A stretch of 16,855 nucleotides of DNA. Source: Bacillota bacterium (GTDB lineage Bacteria > Bacillota_A > Clostridia > DSM-8532). Positions 1-6,977 of this stretch are shown here, piece by piece. The position numbers were made by a program, and so were the translations under genes. Location: positions 1-16,855 of the forward strand of contig JAFADM010000584.1 in the NCBI GenBank assembly GCA_023424865.1. Reading direction: 5' to 3'. The first letter of the stretch is position 1. Each line of letters begins with the position of its first letter. The notes beneath the pieces are model-generated. The model was not told where the DNA came from. It searched no databases and worked only from the letters and a program-made list of their open reading frames with translations.

Positions 1-2
1 TT

Positions 3-65
3 CAGATACGCAAATTACTCAAACAAGGGGAGGAATTGACATGGAACTTACTCTTGACCGAGTGA
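3..65 (+). CDS. Possible 3' end of an upstream gene (partial)
   Basis: A frame open from the window edge reads QIRKLLKQGEELTWNLLLTE and stops at 63-65, overlapping the ABC ATPase start by about 25 bases. The basic, Lys/Arg/Leu-rich tail would suit the C-terminus of an ECF-type sigma factor, and such regulators often precede ABC exporter pairs, but 20 residues cannot establish this. Another frame also stops nearby (TGA at 37-39, after 12 codons), so the upstream gene could end there instead. Confidence 0.25.
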   Translation, partial: QIRKLLKQGEELTWNLLLTE

Positions 66-907
66 CAAAGCACTTCGGACAAAAAATTGCCTGCGACCGC
101 ATCTCTTTTTCCTTTCATCAGGGTGTCTATGGCCTCCTCGGGGCAAATGGCGCTGGGAAAACAACCCTGATGCGGATGATGTGCGGTGTATTGGCCCCCG
201 CCTCAGGAACGATCCGCTTTAACGGCATTGATGTCAGCCATGAAGATTACCGCGATGGGCTGGGCTATTTACCCCAGGACTTCGGTTATTATCCGGAATT
301 TTCAGCACAGGACTTTATGATGTACATTGCCATGCTCAAAGGAATGCCAAAGCTTCGGGCAAAGGAAAAAACAGGAGAGCTTTTAGAGCTCGTATCCCTG
401 GAAAACGAAGCAAAAAAGAAGATTAAAACTTTTTCCGGCGGAATGAAGCAGCGGCTGGGAATTGCACAGTCCCTGCTCAATGACCCCAAAATACTGGTTT
501 TGGATGAACCCACGGCAGGGCTGGATCCAAAGGAGCGTGTGCGTTTTAGAAACCTCATTTCCCGCCTTGGAGCCAATCGTATTGTACTTCTTTCCACTCA
601 TATCGTTTCGGATGTGGAGCATATCGCCGACACCATCCTTGTCATGAAAAAGGGACAACTCCTTCATCAGGGAACAAGGGCAGATATTCTCCGGGTCATT
701 GAAGGCAAGGTCTGGGAATGCACGCTTCCCCAATCGGAAGCGGATGCCCTTTGTGAGAAGTATCCGGTAATTAATGTGCGCCAGGAAGGCTCGGACACCT
801 TCCTGCGGCTGGTATCTCAGGAGAAGCCCTGTCCTTCGTCAGTTAAAGTGCAGGCATCATTGGAAGATCTGTATTTATATTATTTCAGCGAGGTGAAAGA
901 ACAATGA
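41..907 (+). CDS. ABC transporter ATP-binding protein (exporter type)
   Basis: This 288-residue cytoplasmic ATPase would power an ABC-2 exporter. All nucleotide-binding motifs are visible: Walker A GANGAGKTT at 34-42, Q-loop Gln79 in YLPQDFGY, signature SGGMKQR at 132-138, Walker B ILVLDEP at 151-157 with Glu156, D-loop at 160-163 and switch His187 in LLSTH. The domain fills residues 1 to about 215; the remaining 70 residues resemble the C-terminal extension of BcrA/NatA-like exporters. The ATG at 41 follows an AGGGGAGG ribosome site by seven bases. The stop overlaps the permease start (ATGA), indicating translational coupling. The substrate is unknown; family members export antibiotics, peptides, lipids or Na+. 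The fold is certain, the role inferred. Confidence 0.93.
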   Translation: MELTLDRVTKHFGQKIACDRISFSFHQGVYGLLGANGAGKTTLMRMMCGVLAPASGTIRFNGIDVSHEDYRDGLGYLPQDFGYYPEFSAQDFMMYIAMLKGMPKLRAKEKTGELLELVSLENEAKKKIKTFSGGMKQRLGIAQSLLNDPKILVLDEPTAGLDPKERVRFRNLISRLGANRIVLLSTHIVSDVEHIADTILVMKKGQLLHQGTRADILRVIEGKVWECTLPQSEADALCEKYPVINVRQEGSDTFLRLVSQEKPCPSSVKVQASLEDLYLYYFSEVKEQ

Positions 908-2121
908 GCAGTTTTTGGAATCTTGTGAGCTTTGAATGTAAAAAGATACTGGGAAAAAGAAGTGTGCAGGTTACCCTGCTCCTTGCCGTGCTTTTTACCT
1001 CCGTCAGCGTTACCGGCACCTTGTTTGGAAGCTATTATGTTGAAGGCATACCCTATGAAACCCATTATGACGCCATGGTAAAGGACAGAGCCTATGCCCG
1101 CGCCCTGGCAGGGCGGCAGCTTGATGGTGAGCTTATCATGGAAGGAGCCGCTGCTTACACACATATTCCCCAAGGTGACAGGTATCAGTATACCGATGAA
1201 TACCAGGCCTTCGCCCGGCCTTACAGCAGTGTCTATTCCCTCATCCGCACTGTTTTTAATACCGATTCCCGCCGTTTCAACATGGAGGATTTCCAGGTGC
1301 TGACGAGAAATCAGGCCGACGGGTTTTACTCTATGAGGCGTGACAAGCAGGAGCAGCTTGTGGCACAGGCCGGTATGAGTTCCAAAGCCAGGGAACAGGT
1401 GCTGGCACTGGACACGCAAATAAGAACGCCCCTCTCATTTAATTATACGGACGGCTATACACGTTTTTTTGCCATTATGGACGTCTTGGGTCTCACGGCT
1501 GCCTTTGTTCTGGCCATTTGCATTGCACCTTTGTTTTCAGGGGAGTACACCACCGGTGCCGTTCAGCTTATTCTTTCCTCAAAGCACGGTAAAAACAGGC
1601 TCATCACCGCCAAGCTTTTCACAGGATTTACTTTATCGGCTGTCATCTGCCTTGTGCTCACCGGGTTAAGCTATATTCTTTCCATGAGTCTTTTCGGACC
1701 CGATGGCATCGACGCACCTTTACAGCTTTATGCAATCCTGTCGCCTTACCCGCTGACCATGGGGCAGACGGCGCTGCTTCTTTCCCTATCCGCCGTTTTT
1801 GCCTGTCTCATGACAGCAGCCGTTACTATGCTATTGTCCGCCAGGCTTAAATCTCCCTTTGGCGTGATTATTTTGGTCAGTTTATTGCTCATTGTCCCCA
1901 TGCTTGTCACTGTTTCTCAAAAAAATCCTGTTCTATATAATTTATTTCATCTTTTGCCCACGAAAATGATGGTTTTTGGTTCTGTCATGGAGGGCCTTCA
2001 ATACGAATTATTGGGTCTTGTGGTGAGGCCCTATGTGTTTCTGCCTGTGTTTGCGGCTGTGGTTAGCACGCTTCTCGTACCGTTTACGTATTCCTCCTTC
2101 AAAAAGCATCAAATTATATAG
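904..2121 (+). CDS. ABC-2 type transporter permease
   Basis: This 405-residue membrane protein is the partner of the preceding ATPase, sharing the ATGA start/stop overlap. Hydrophobic segments lie near residues 21-43, 189-211, 239-262, 289-312, 319-338 and 376-397, giving six membrane spans. About 145 mostly polar residues lie between spans 1 and 2, presumably an extracytoplasmic loop, as in many ABC-2 permeases of Bacillota exporter pairs. After span 2 the sequence FSGEYTTGAVQLILSSKHGK matches the conserved ABC-2 pattern in which an acidic residue and a Gly precede a basic cytoplasmic stretch. The tail ends in basic residues just after the last span. The transported substrate cannot be deduced. 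No terminator is evident before the next gene. Confidence 0.88.
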   Translation: MSSFWNLVSFECKKILGKRSVQVTLLLAVLFTSVSVTGTLFGSYYVEGIPYETHYDAMVKDRAYARALAGRQLDGELIMEGAAAYTHIPQGDRYQYTDEYQAFARPYSSVYSLIRTVFNTDSRRFNMEDFQVLTRNQADGFYSMRRDKQEQLVAQAGMSSKAREQVLALDTQIRTPLSFNYTDGYTRFFAIMDVLGLTAAFVLAICIAPLFSGEYTTGAVQLILSSKHGKNRLITAKLFTGFTLSAVICLVLTGLSYILSMSLFGPDGIDAPLQLYAILSPYPLTMGQTALLLSLSAVFACLMTAAVTMLLSARLKSPFGVIILVSLLLIVPMLVTVSQKNPVLYNLFHLLPTKMMVFGSVMEGLQYELLGLVVRPYVFLPVFAAVVSTLLVPFTYSSFKKHQII

Positions 2122-2131
2122 GTTTAAGGTG

Positions 2132-2137
2132 TATAAT
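2132..2137 (+). promoter_or_regulatory. Possible -10 box for the GNAT gene
   Basis: A perfect TATAAT lies 73 bases before the GNAT start, just after the permease stop. No good -35 hexamer stands 16-18 bases upstream (TCAAAT is the best at 17), so only the -10 element supports a separate promoter here. Confidence 0.3.
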
Positions 2138-2210
2138 AGCCGTACAAAATTGAAGCAGAGGCATCTGTGCCATTTGCTCAGAAAGATGCACTTTATTGGA
2201 GGAAGTTTCT

Positions 2211-2756
2211 ATGATTGAGATACGAAAGCTTACCCTGGGAGATATGCGGCAAGCCATAGAGCTGAAAGCCTTATGCTGGCCCGAGGAGGTAGGTTCCTTT
2301 GCCGGCAGCGGGTTGGATATTGAAAGGGAATATCTTTTCTGGACGGATTGGATGGCTAAAGGACCTGAAAATAATGATGTTCGCCTTTTATACGGTGCTT
2401 TTGAAAACGGCAATATGTTGGGTGTCGCCTTTGGAAGTTTTGCTGAAGCCGAGGATATACCTGAAGGAGGTATCGAATTAAACGGACTTTGGGTCTATCC
2501 CCAGCATCGGGGGCGAGGCATTTCTTTTATGCTGATTAACCGTATTCTGGATGACTATTTAAAGCTGGGAATGAAACAAATGGTTATCTATAATTTTCAC
2601 AATTCCACATCCAACTCCTTCTACCGCAAATGGGGGTGCCAGGTTATACGACAGGACAGGCAAACAAAGGATGAATTGCCCGTGGACGTCTTTCTATGTG
2701 ATATTTCTGAAGTCAATCAAAAAATGAAAGCAGCTTTGACAAAATACATAAAATGA
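2211..2756 (+). CDS. GNAT family N-acetyltransferase
   Basis: This 181-residue protein is predicted to transfer acetyl from acetyl-CoA to an amine on an unknown acceptor. The GNAT core is visible: beta-4 and motif A run over residues 88-110, with the pyrophosphate-binding signature QHRGRGIS at 98-105. Motif B includes NFHNSTSNSFYRKWGC at 128-143, where the Asn and Tyr sit at positions usual for catalysis in this fold. The start is set by GGAGGAAG seven or so bases before the ATG at 2211; an in-frame TTG at 2196 overlaps that ribosome site and is unlikely to be used. It lies 89 bases after the ABC permease on the same strand, so it may be partly co-transcribed. The acceptor is unknown. Confidence 0.88.
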   Translation: MIEIRKLTLGDMRQAIELKALCWPEEVGSFAGSGLDIEREYLFWTDWMAKGPENNDVRLLYGAFENGNMLGVAFGSFAEAEDIPEGGIELNGLWVYPQHRGRGISFMLINRILDDYLKLGMKQMVIYNFHNSTSNSFYRKWGCQVIRQDRQTKDELPVDVFLCDISEVNQKMKAALTKYIK

Positions 2757-2850
2757 GTTTACTTAAATTGCCTCCTATCCTGTCTGAGCTCTTTTATTCC
2801 TATAAAACGAGGTAAAGGCAGCCTGCTCTTTCTAATTCCTTTATTGCTGA

Positions 2851-2883
2851 AAAGCGCAGGGACTCGCTGAATCCCTGCGCTTT
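2851..2883. terminator. Bidirectional intrinsic terminator
   Basis: A perfect 12-bp stem, AAAGCGCAGGGA against TCCCTGCGCTTT, encloses a nine-base loop. It lies between the convergent GNAT and TrmO-like genes. The A/T ends of the stem give short U-runs on both strands, so it probably ends both transcripts. Confidence 0.85.
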
Positions 2884-2894
2884 ACTATAATTAC

Positions 2895-3374
2895 TTAGAA
2901 ATTAAATTCGTCTTCCCAATTGAAGTCGCCTCCGGATTCAACGTTTCTGGGCCAGTGGGAGCACCAATCCGGCATTACAGGATTTTCTACCCGATCCAGG
3001 CTTGGCATATACGGTTTTATATCCAATACGGGGCTTCCGTCTTCCCCATCGATATAGGCAAGACCGATAATGCCATTTTCAGCATCAAGGTAAGTTACAT
3101 AGGCACAGGACAGGGCAATGGGATTGGGCCGCTCCGGTGAACGCATTGCAAACGCACCCAGGACATCCGGTCCCTTGGTATAGGGCTTTGTTTCTATGAG
3201 TTTGGATCTGAAAGCGGCCGTGTCACACCCTGAAAACCACCAAAGCACATTGACATACTGAAAGCCCTCAAGCCCGGTTAAGGCCTCTCGGTATTCCTTG
3301 TTCAGTTCCAGGCGGAATCCTTCGTCATCGGCACGAATAATGCCGATTTGTTTAACGTTAAAAGTGTCTTTCAT
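2895..3374 (-). CDS. trmO: TrmO-like tRNA m6t6A37 methyltransferase
   Basis: This 159-residue protein belongs to the TsaA/TrmO (YaeB) family. The characterised bacterial enzyme N-methylates t6A37 of threonine tRNA using S-adenosylmethionine. Family motifs are clear: GAFAMRSPERPNPIALS at 73-89, which lines the SAM site of the beta-barrel fold, and DGSPVLDIKPYMPSLD at 112-127. It is much shorter than the roughly 235-residue E. coli protein and lacks its C-terminal domain, as many Bacillota and archaeal homologues do, so the tRNA specificity is less certain than the fold. The ATG at 3374 follows AAGGAG by about six bases. It appears to have its own promoter and shares the bidirectional terminator downstream. 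Confidence 0.85.
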   Translation of the reverse strand: MKDTFNVKQIGIIRADDEGFRLELNKEYREALTGLEGFQYVNVLWWFSGCDTAAFRSKLIETKPYTKGPDVLGAFAMRSPERPNPIALSCAYVTYLDAENGIIGLAYIDGEDGSPVLDIKPYMPSLDRVENPVMPDWCSHWPRNVESGGDFNWEDEFNF

Positions 3375-3418
3375 AAGAATCTCCTTTTAAATTTAATGTG
3401 CACGGTACCGCTGATTTC

Positions 3419-3440
3419 AGTATAGCAACATCCTATTATA
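3419..3440 (-). promoter_or_regulatory. Promoter region of the trmO-like gene
   Basis: Reading the minus strand, a TATACT at 3424-3419 is preceded by TGC, giving an extended -10 element, about 45 bases before the start codon. A second perfect TATAAT occurs just upstream at 3440-3435. The -35 matches are weak for both, so which box is used is unclear. Confidence 0.4.
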
Positions 3441-3494
3441 CTAAAAGCCCTTTTTGAAAAAAATTGAAAAAATTCATGCGGAGCCTTCAGCGCG

Positions 3495-4343
3495 TTAAGG
3501 TTTTCTATCCGACTCCTTCCTGGAGACACTTAAAAGATGAGTTGAAAGCCCAAGCAGGCTTTTCTCCTTTTCAAGCAAACGGACAACGGCAAGGAGGCTC
3601 TCTCTTTTATTAAGATCCCGCCAATGGGTATCCAGGCCGGGCACCAGCCAACAAGGGCCTATGACACCTAAGACCTGGGTATCCGTAAAACCTGAAGCGT
3701 CAATTTCCTCCTTGAATTCGTCAGGCAAATGAAAATAGGAACGTCCCATTCCTTTATAGCGGGATTTGGGATTTTTTATATGGTGCCCGGTTTTTATCTC
3801 ATGCTCAAGCATTTCACAAAACTCCGGCTCGTCCAGGTACCCGTTTTCGCCATAGGAAGTCACGGACCACAGCGTCGTGGCATAACGGGTAATGGCAGCG
3901 GCAGCCAGCAGGCCCCCAGGTTTTAAAAGCCGCAGGCACTCTTTTAATGCGGCTTGCCTTTCCCCATACTCGGTGATGTGGTAGAGAGGACCCAGGAGCA
4001 AAACCGCATCTCCGCTGCCATCGGGCCTGTCTATTTCCCTTGCATCCGCCACCTCGGCAGCTTTAAGCCCCACCGGGAATTGTCCTTCCATTTCCCGGGC
4101 CATGGCAATGTTTTTTTCCGAAAGATCATACAAATACACCTCATACCCAAGGGCTGCAAGAAAATAGGCATACTCGCCATAGCCTCCTCCTATGTCGTAG
4201 ATCACAGCCGGCGGAGGCGGCAGCTTTTCAAGAAGAATTTCCTTTGTCCTCTCAAATTCAATTAACCCCAGGCCTGTGCGCAGCCTGTTTTTTTCAATGC
4301 CTGCATCGTATGCCGCCAAAACCTCTTTGTCGATGGTTTTCAT
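3495..4343 (-). CDS. Class I SAM-dependent methyltransferase
   Basis: This 282-residue cytoplasmic enzyme has a Rossmann-type methyltransferase fold. Motif I is DIGGGYGEYAYFLAALGY from residue 50. The acidic end of strand 2, LYDLSEKNIAMA, would bind the SAM ribose. LLLGPLYHI is motif IV-like, and LKECLRLLKPGGLLAAAAI is the motif V/VI helix and strand. About 90 C-terminal residues probably form a substrate lid. The start is the ATG at 4343, eight bases after AAGGAGG; a TTG two codons upstream is too close to that site. The SD follows directly after a strong terminator, so expression seems to need readthrough from the 30-residue ORF upstream. The substrate is unknown. It is not recognisably Erm-like rRNA methylase or UbiE. 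Confidence 0.88.
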   Translation of the reverse strand: MKTIDKEVLAAYDAGIEKNRLRTGLGLIEFERTKEILLEKLPPPPAVIYDIGGGYGEYAYFLAALGYEVYLYDLSEKNIAMAREMEGQFPVGLKAAEVADAREIDRPDGSGDAVLLLGPLYHITEYGERQAALKECLRLLKPGGLLAAAAITRYATTLWSVTSYGENGYLDEPEFCEMLEHEIKTGHHIKNPKSRYKGMGRSYFHLPDEFKEEIDASGFTDTQVLGVIGPCWLVPGLDTHWRDLNKRESLLAVVRLLEKEKSLLGLSTHLLSVSRKESDRKP

Positions 4344-4364
4344 AGGCAAGCCCTCCTTTTACAA

Positions 4365-4409
4365 TAAAAAACGGTTAAAAGCCTGGGTTTCACCTGAGCT
4401 TTTAACCGC
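4365..4409 (-). terminator. Intrinsic terminator/attenuator before the methyltransferase
   Basis: On the minus strand CGGTTAAAAGC pairs perfectly with GCTTTTAACCG over 11 bp, with extra GGT/ACC pairing inside the loop, and is followed at once by TTTTTT. It ends 22 bases before the methyltransferase ATG and follows the stop of the 30-residue ORF by about 39 bases. Its placement suggests either a terminator of a short peptide transcript with leaky readthrough, or a regulated attenuator. Confidence 0.85.
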
Positions 4410-4422
4410 TTATTTCGTCGTT

Positions 4423-4449
4423 GATTCCGGATTTTCCTCCGGCTAAATC
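4423..4449 (-). other. Small RNA hairpin between the small ORF and the terminator
   Basis: On the minus strand CCGGA-GGAAAA-TCCGG forms a 5-bp stem, flanked by a further GATT/AATC pairing with a three-base bulge. It overlaps the small ORF's stop codon region and carries an SD-like GGAGGA in its loop side, but no start codon follows at a useful distance. It could be one arm of a leader switch. Confidence 0.4.
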
Positions 4450-4540
4450 AATCGGGAGTATAACAGCAAAGCCCGTTGTTTATGTTAACCACAGGTTGCT
4501 GCTGTTGCATTATCTGCATTGATGTTAAAACAAAAAGCAT
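4448..4540 (-). CDS. 30-residue Cys-Cys peptide ORF (leader or small peptide)
   Basis: An ATG at 4540 follows AAAGGAGG by nine bases and opens a 30-codon frame ending in TGA. The peptide starts MLFVLTSMQIMQQQQ and ends NNGLCCYTPD. It has a short hydrophobic N-terminus, four Gln in a row and an adjacent Cys pair near an acidic C-terminus. It has no full membrane span or canonical signal peptide. A well-formed promoter lies just upstream and an intrinsic terminator just downstream, so it looks like a real expressed unit. I do not recognise the family. It could be a regulatory leader peptide for the methyltransferase, a substrate of that enzyme, or an independent small protein. The start, ribosome site, promoter and terminator are seen; function is not known. 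Confidence 0.6.
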   Translation of the reverse strand: MLFVLTSMQIMQQQQPVVNINNGLCCYTPD

Positions 4541-4550
4541 AGGGCTTTGC
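4466..4550 (-). repeat. Long-range inverted repeat spanning the small ORF
   Basis: GGGCTTTGC at 4542-4550 and GCAAAGCCC at 4466-4474 are perfect 9-base complements. On the minus-strand RNA the first arm lies between the small ORF's SD and start codon, and the second arm is codons Gly-Leu-Cys near its end. Pairing could limit ribosome access to the small ORF, and translation through the second arm would break it. Confidence 0.45.
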
Positions 4551-4573
4551 CTCCTTTAATTATAGTTTTTGTC

Positions 4574-4601
4574 AGTATATCATATTTTTCATAAATGGCA
4601 A
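4574..4601 (-). promoter_or_regulatory. Promoter of the small ORF and methyltransferase unit
   Basis: On the minus strand TTGCCA (4601-4596) is followed after 16 bases by TATACT (4579-4574), with TG one base before it, making an extended -10. It is the most consensus-like promoter seen in the window. The small-ORF ribosome site begins about 17 bases downstream of the -10, so the untranslated leader is very short. Confidence 0.65.
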
Positions 4602-4632
4602 ATACCAGGTTGGTCCCTAAAATTGCGCATGA

Positions 4633-4880
4633 AAAAAAGAGGTGACAATTGCGTTTAACATGCCTTTACACCCAATGATGGATGACAGGATGAATACCCG
4701 ATCTGCAATGGGTAACAGGAAGCCACCTTTTTAATAAACGGCTATCGTTATGCTGTGGAGCACTATTTTGCTGAACAGAGTTGGATGCAGATAAAATACA
4801 TCAAAAGGACGCACTCTGATATACTAAAAGGGCATGAGCCCCGTAAGATAGCGAATACGGCGGAGCTCCTGCCCTTATAA
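4633..4880 (+). pseudogene. Possible remnant of a small plus-strand gene
   Basis: Two adjacent plus-strand frames read like protein but form no complete gene. From ATG 4660 to TAA 4732-4734 a 24-codon frame starts MPLHPMMDDRMNTRS. An overlapping frame without a usable early start codon, 4716-4880, contains NGYRYAVEHYFAEQSWMQIK and stops at 4878. One shift near 4720-4733 would join them. There is no well-placed ribosome site, and the second part overlaps the terminator hairpin, so chance is a real alternative. Nothing else is apparent between 4602 and 4827. Confidence 0.2.
4828..4876 (-). terminator. Terminator of the sugar-transport operon
   Basis: About 20 bases past the solute-binding protein stop, on the minus strand, AAGGGCA pairs with TGCCCTT. 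After one mismatch a further eight pairs follow (GAGCTCCG with CGGGGCTC, one G-T). The 3' side runs into TTTTAG, a short U-run. It is a stable hairpin suited to ending the operon transcript or protecting its 3' end. Confidence 0.6.
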
Positions 4881-4895
4881 GAATCCTGTTTTTAT

Positions 4896-6875
4896 TTATT
4901 TGCTGATTTTCGCGGCATCTTCGATAATCGTGGGATTCAGTTCGAAGAAAAGCTTATTGATATCCTCCAGCATGCTTTGATTAAGTCCAACGGAATCCGT
5001 GGTTTTAGCAAGCTCATTCCAGAGATTTTTAAACTCCGCATCGTCCTTTGCCGCAAGAGGGCTCATCAGCGCTTTCTCAAAGGCGTCACGGCCTTTGCCA
5101 AACACATTCCACTGATCGTTAAAATCGGTGAGGCTCTGACCCTTCTGCGCATACACATGGTGCTCCGCCTTGCTGAGCCCGGGCAGCATGCCGGGCTGGA
5201 AGAAGTTGTCCGCGTCCCCCACATTTAAAACAACATCCGTATATACATATTTGGGATGGTCGAAATTAGCGATTAAACCCACAGGATAAAGGGGCCATGC
5301 CGTACGATCCGTTTCTACTCCCGCAAAATAATTGAGCAGGTTGTAATAGATATTTCTCTGGTTCTGCACGTTGTAAACCATATTGTCTTCCAATTCCTTA
5401 TCCGTGTATCTCCTTACGCCGTTTTCCTCAGTGAAAAGCCCCGCGCTTTTTGGGCCCCAGAACTGGAGCTTCGTACCTACATCGGACATCATGTAGTTAA
5501 GGTAACGGAGTACCTGAGGAAGGTCCTCCTCTGATACCGAATCCTTGAAGATACCTATGTTTAATCCGTTGGCGTAAGGCGACATCACCGTGGCAAAGGT
5601 TCCGTAGTCGTACTCCAGATCCGGCCAAAGCTGGCGGTAACGGTAGGTTTTACCTGCCTCCTTCAGAGCGTTGGCATCGGGCTTAAGCCAGGCATAGGTT
5701 AAAGCGTATTGTCCGCTGTTAAGCTTTTCATTAAAGACAGCCTGATTGTCCAGCAGGGATTCCTTGCTTACCACACCGGAGGCTATGAGACTGCGGAAAT
5801 CATTAATCATGCTTTGAAACCAGGGCTGATCAATGGTACGCACAACAGCTTCCTGCTTTTTGTCGTAATAGGTAAAATAATTGGGACCTCCGGGAACACC
5901 GTAGAACTGCATCAGCATACAGGACATAAGGGCCCAGTTATCCGCTCCGCAGGCGGCAAAGGTGACCTCTACCGGTTTTCCGTTTTCCTGTATTTTTTCC
6001 GTATCGATTAAAGCCTTCATATCCGTGAGAAATTTAAGGTAATCCTCCCAGGAACGAATGGGAACATCAAAGATTTCCTCCGAGCTAAAGCCGCCGTTTT
6101 TCAGGTACAGAGCCTCAATTTCATCCTGGGTCTTTGCATTAGGGTACATTTTTTTTAAAATATCGTCTCTTACCCAGGTCCGGGTCCAGTCGGTAACAGG
6201 CGAAGGAGATTCGATTCGGCTCCACTGCTCTGCATTGAAGGCTGGGTCCTTCATCAATTTAGCCCCTGCATACTCCCGGCTCGCCTCTGCGGGAACAAAG
6301 TAGATCCTGTCCGAAACAGTGGCTGTAATGTTTTCATTAATCCGGGGAAACATGGCCGTGTCGAATAGCTTCATAACATCCGGGCAATACTCGGGCAAAA
6401 GATCCGTCAGGTCATAAAGCTCCCCCGAAGCCACAAGATCCTTTACAAGCTGGGTATTGGTGGTGTTGATAATATCCGGCCAGTCTTGAGCGGCAGCGAG
6501 AAGGCTCATTTTGACATCAATGGAGCTTCCGCCGTTATCAAAAGAATTTTCGGCGTCCAGCTCTACGCCTGTAACGCGCTTGATTTCAGGCGTCACCACA
6601 TCATTTCCGGCAACAGGCCTAGCGGCTGATCCACTGCCATGGCCCAGCCACTCCACAAGCTTAAGCTGCTTTCCTGTCCAAGTGGGGAGATCCGAAGTGT
6701 CTGCCACCTCGTCCAAAAGGTCCCAGTAGCCGGCCTCCGTACCGCCGCTTTCATCCGGGGTGCCGGTGGGCGTGTGCGCGCCGGTGTTATCCGTGTCGCC
6801 GCAGCCGGCCAGACCTCCCACCGCGAGCAGGAAGGCCATAACAAGTGCAAGGCCCTGTCTGATTGTCTTTTTCAT
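4896..6875 (-). CDS. Lipoprotein solute-binding protein of a sugar ABC transporter (LplA-like)
   Basis: This 659-residue protein would capture the substrate outside the cell and deliver it to the two permeases upstream. The N-terminus is a type II signal peptide: basic MKKTIRQ, a hydrophobic stretch, then the lipobox LAGC with Cys25 as the lipidation site. A Gly/Thr/Pro-rich linker follows to about residue 47. The rest resembles the large family 1 extracellular solute-binding proteins of LplA/YtcQ type found in Paenibacillus and Lachnospiraceae, and is longer than the usual 500-570 residues. AAGGAGG precedes the ATG by seven bases. A 102-base gap, without an obvious terminator, separates it from the permease gene before it. 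The ligand is probably an oligosaccharide, but its identity is not visible. Confidence 0.9.
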   Translation of the reverse strand: MKKTIRQGLALVMAFLLAVGGLAGCGDTDNTGAHTPTGTPDESGGTEAGYWDLLDEVADTSDLPTWTGKQLKLVEWLGHGSGSAARPVAGNDVVTPEIKRVTGVELDAENSFDNGGSSIDVKMSLLAAAQDWPDIINTTNTQLVKDLVASGELYDLTDLLPEYCPDVMKLFDTAMFPRINENITATVSDRIYFVPAEASREYAGAKLMKDPAFNAEQWSRIESPSPVTDWTRTWVRDDILKKMYPNAKTQDEIEALYLKNGGFSSEEIFDVPIRSWEDYLKFLTDMKALIDTEKIQENGKPVEVTFAACGADNWALMSCMLMQFYGVPGGPNYFTYYDKKQEAVVRTIDQPWFQSMINDFRSLIASGVVSKESLLDNQAVFNEKLNSGQYALTYAWLKPDANALKEAGKTYRYRQLWPDLEYDYGTFATVMSPYANGLNIGIFKDSVSEEDLPQVLRYLNYMMSDVGTKLQFWGPKSAGLFTEENGVRRYTDKELEDNMVYNVQNQRNIYYNLLNYFAGVETDRTAWPLYPVGLIANFDHPKYVYTDVVLNVGDADNFFQPGMLPGLSKAEHHVYAQKGQSLTDFNDQWNVFGKGRDAFEKALMSPLAAKDDAEFKNLWNELAKTTDSVGLNQSMLEDINKLFFELNPTIIEDAAKISK

Positions 6876-6977
6876 AAATTCCCTCCTTAATGGTTTATGA
6901 TTGAAGCCCCAGGAAATTTCCGCAGAAATTCCATGTGACAGGCTTATTCCCTAAACAAAAATGATGTGGATTTATTT

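Noticed and set aside
880..1419. 179-residue minus-strand frame opposite the ABC permease
   Set aside because: It lies fully antisense to a well-supported membrane protein gene, has no ribosome site, and its translation shows no recognisable domain; it is a codon-bias shadow.
4800..4880. Structured non-coding RNA candidate around the hairpin after the solute-binding protein gene
   Set aside because: Its position just after a stop codon and its simple stem are fully explained by an operon terminator; no known RNA motif was recognised.
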